Of a stretch of DNA of 64,000 bases, positions 62,284 to 64,000 are shown piece by piece. Under the pieces are notes generated by a model. The model was not told the origin of the DNA. It worked only from the letters and a program-made list of their open reading frames with translations, and made no database searches. Position numbers and translations under genes: made by a program. The stretch covers positions 10,044,001 through 10,108,000 of the forward strand of contig NZ_CP108513.1 in assembly GCF_035989285.1 (NCBI RefSeq), read 5' to 3'. Source of the DNA: Streptomyces sp. NBC_01235. GTDB taxonomy: Bacteria > Actinomycetota > Actinomycetes > Streptomycetales > Streptomycetaceae. Position 1 is the stretch's first letter; each line of letters starts with the position of its first letter.

Positions 62284-63006
62284 ATGGGTGACAGCCAAAG
62301 CTGGGCGGCCGTGCCTTCCGCCGCCGAGCGGGCCCGTTCGGTGCTCGCGGCCTCGTGGTCCTGCGCGGTGACCGCGGACGGCGGGCGCGAGGAGTTCGTC
62401 GGCGCGCACACCGTCGACGCGGACGGCCGGGTGATCCTGCGGGTGCCCGAGGACAGCGCCCTGCTCACGGCGGCGATCTGCGCGCCCCGCGGCGAGCCGT
62501 CCGCCGTTCTGGAGTTCGCGGACGTGGCGCCCGTTCCCGTGCGCAGCCGTATCCGCGCCCGGCTCTGGCTCGCCGGCTGGTTCACGCCCGAGGACGGCCA
62601 CCTCGCCTTCCACGCCGCCCGCGTCGTGCTGAAGCCGGCCACCGGCGCGGTCGTCGTCGCCCTCGAGGAGTTCGCGGAGGCCGAGCCCGACCCGCTCGCC
62701 ACCGCCGAGGCCCAGCTGCTCACACATCTCGCCGACGCCCACCCCGACGCCGTGGAGCGGCTCATCCGGCTCGTCCGGCGGGACAGCCTGCACGGCGCCG
62801 TCCGTGTCCAGCCGCTCGCCGTCGACCGGCACGGGCTGACGCTGCGCATCGAGCGCGCCGGCGCCCACGGCGACGTGCGCCTGCCCTTCCACGCCCCCGC
62901 CGACGACGTCGCGCAGCTCACCGAGCGCATGCACGTCCTGCTCACCCAGGCCGCCGAAGCCTGCCCGCGCGCCCTACAGCGGCAGCGCACAGACGGCGAC
63001 GGGTGA
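62284..63006 (+). CDS. DUF2470 domain protein, iron-regulated
   Basis: 240 aa; AGGAGG 7 nt before the ATG. The N-terminal split-barrel-like region (ADGRVILRVPEDSALLTAAI; RSRIRARLWLAGWFTPED) and the C-terminal DUF2470 domain (LATAEAQLLTHLADAHPDAVERLIRLVRR; PLAVDRHGLTLRIE; GDVRLPFHAPADDVAQLTERMHVL) are as in heme-utilisation (HugZ/HutZ-like) relatives. The iron box directly upstream fits a role in iron or heme handling. The 3' end overlaps the convergent lactonase gene by 33 bp. Confidence 0.88.
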   Translation: MGDSQSWAAVPSAAERARSVLAASWSCAVTADGGREEFVGAHTVDADGRVILRVPEDSALLTAAICAPRGEPSAVLEFADVAPVPVRSRIRARLWLAGWFTPEDGHLAFHAARVVLKPATGAVVVALEEFAEAEPDPLATAEAQLLTHLADAHPDAVERLIRLVRRDSLHGAVRVQPLAVDRHGLTLRIERAGAHGDVRLPFHAPADDVAQLTERMHVLLTQAAEACPRALQRQRTDGDG

Positions 63007-64000
63007 CGCGAACGGCTCGCCCGCGAGCCGCAGTCCACCGTTCGTGCCGTCCACCCGGAACACGCTGACGCTGCTGGAGCGCTGGTTGGCGGCGAACAGC
63101 AGGCCGCCGTCCGGCGAGAGGGCGATCTGCCGGGGGAAGTCCCCTTCCACCGGCACCGTGCCGAGCAGCCGCAGCCGGGCCCCGTCCGCCTCCACGGCGT
63201 AGCGCGCCAGGCTGTTGTCGCCGCGGTTGGCGAGGAAGGCGTACGCGCCGTCCGACGCGACCGCCAGCTGCGCCGGGTAGTTGGTGCCCGCCTTGGCGCC
63301 CGTGGGCTGCGGCTTCCCGATCGTCAGCCGGCCGCTCGACGCTTCGTAGGCGCAGACCGCGACCGTGTCGTCGGCCTCGTTGGCGAGGTAGGCGTACCGG
63401 CCGCCGGGATGGAACGTCAGGTGGCGCGGACCGGCGCCCGCCCGGGTGTGCGCCTGCGCGACCTCCGTGAGCGTCCCCGCCTTCTCGTCCAGGCGGTAGC
63501 TGTACACGGTGTCGGTGCCGAAGTCGACGGCGAGGACATGGCCGCCGTCCGGGGCCGTGATGAACTGGTGTGCGTGCGGCCCCTGTTGGCCCTTCCGGGG
63601 CGCCGGACGGGTGTGTGTGACCCGGTCGGTGCGCTCACCGAGCGCCCCCGAGGCGTCGATCGGGTGCACGGCCACACTGCCCGAGCCGAAGTCGGCACTC
63701 AGCAGCCACCGCCCGCCCGGATGGACGGACAGATGGCAGGGATACGTCCCGCCCGTGGCCCGGCTGCCCAGCACCTTCTCGTCGGACAGCCGTACGGCGG
63801 TCACGGCACCCGCCTCGCGTTCGTTCACCGCGTACAGCGTTCGGCCGTTCGGGTGCACCGCGAGGTACGACGGGTCCGGGACGCCGGTGATCGTGCCCCG
63901 GCCGGTGATCCGCCCCGAGCCGGGGTCGTACGAGGCGACACCGATGCCCTTCCCGCCGCCCTCGGCGGAGGTGTAGGTGCCCAGGTAGAGGGGCCGGGGG
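62974..64000 (-). CDS. Lactonase-family beta-propeller protein, 5' end outside window
   Basis: At least 342 codons of a 7-bladed propeller of the lactonase (6-phosphogluconolactonase/YbhE) family. Repeated blades read YLAVHPNGRTLYAVNE, HLSVHPGGRWLLSADFGSGSVAVHPID, HQFITAPDGGHVLAVDFGTDTVYSYRL, HLTFHPGGRYAYLANEADDTVAV and IALSPDGGLLFAANQRSSSVSVFRVD. The frame stays open to the right edge, where GTYT near 63968-63979 is the usual first blade, so few residues are missing. It probably hydrolyses a sugar lactone; the YbhE role in the pentose pathway is known only for some members. Confidence 0.88.
   Translation of the reverse strand, partial: PRPLYLGTYTSAEGGGKGIGVASYDPGSGRITGRGTITGVPDPSYLAVHPNGRTLYAVNEREAGAVTAVRLSDEKVLGSRATGGTYPCHLSVHPGGRWLLSADFGSGSVAVHPIDASGALGERTDRVTHTRPAPRKGQQGPHAHQFITAPDGGHVLAVDFGTDTVYSYRLDEKAGTLTEVAQAHTRAGAGPRHLTFHPGGRYAYLANEADDTVAVCAYEASSGRLTIGKPQPTGAKAGTNYPAQLAVASDGAYAFLANRGDNSLARYAVEADGARLRLLGTVPVEGDFPRQIALSPDGGLLFAANQRSSSVSVFRVDGTNGGLRLAGEPFASPVAVCALPL

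Overview
The window is high-GC actinobacterial DNA and almost certainly comes from a Streptomyces chromosome. It has strong third-position GC, GTG/TTG starts, GGAGG-type ribosome sites, several probable leaderless genes, a DUF397/XRE pair with a Streptomyces-type HATPase, a DmdR/IdeR-type iron box, Tat and lipobox exports, and many LacI-controlled sugar loci. No rRNA, tRNA or CRISPR array was seen.

Layout. (1) 1-11.2 kb is a glycan-uptake locus: a GH95-type fucosidase (minus, running off the left edge), a LacI regulator, a carbohydrate ABC importer, a GH3 beta-glycosidase and a type-B carboxylesterase. The same CGAAAG-N-CTTTCG palindrome lies on both sides of the LacI gene, in the two promoter regions it would be expected to control. 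(2) 11.3-12.3 kb is a decayed chimera of a lutC-like gene and a Cys/Met-metabolism PLP enzyme. (3) 12.5-17.4 kb holds an Atu4866-domain protein, an Atu4866 fusion protein, an amidohydrolase, an MFS transporter and a carboxymuconolactone-decarboxylase-like protein. The first three genes share a conserved upstream element. (4) 17.7-29 kb is accessory and decayed: an IS256-type element with an 8-bp target duplication, then broken FG-GAP, IS5, TetR, CtaG, GntR and flavin-reductase genes. Intact genes lie among them: a GNAT acetyltransferase coupled to an IF-1 paralogue behind what looks like a leader-peptide attenuator, an SDR, and two divergent XRE/MmyB-type regulators. (5) 28.2-37.7 kb holds a pirin, a HEAT-like protein, the HATPase/DUF397/XRE set, an S-adenosylmethionine methyltransferase, a YheO-type regulator coupled to a PLP dehydratase, a cupin, a vWA/MoxR pair and an unknown gene.

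(6) 37.7-53.4 kb is a complete L-rhamnose catabolic locus. Leftward from 45463 run rhaI, a fused aldolase/dehydrogenase, rhaB and lutA-lutB-lutC. Rightward from 45728 run the ABC importer (ATPase, two permeases, binding protein), rhamnose mutarotase, a secreted BNR-4 beta-propeller enzyme and a LacI regulator. The divergent promoter region has good sigma-70-like boxes on both strands and two TGAAACG-TTTCA-like LacI operators. Together these genes would import rhamnose, make rhamnulose-1-phosphate, split it and oxidise the lactaldehyde to lactate and pyruvate.

(7) 53.5-64 kb holds a proline-iminopeptidase-like hydrolase, a PIG-L deacetylase, a Cys-rich pentapeptide-repeat protein, a CYP102-like P450 divergent from a TetR, a decayed gene, a secreted GH29 fucosidase with betagamma-crystallin and ricin-type domains, an iron-box DUF2470 gene and a lactonase-like beta-propeller that runs off the right edge.
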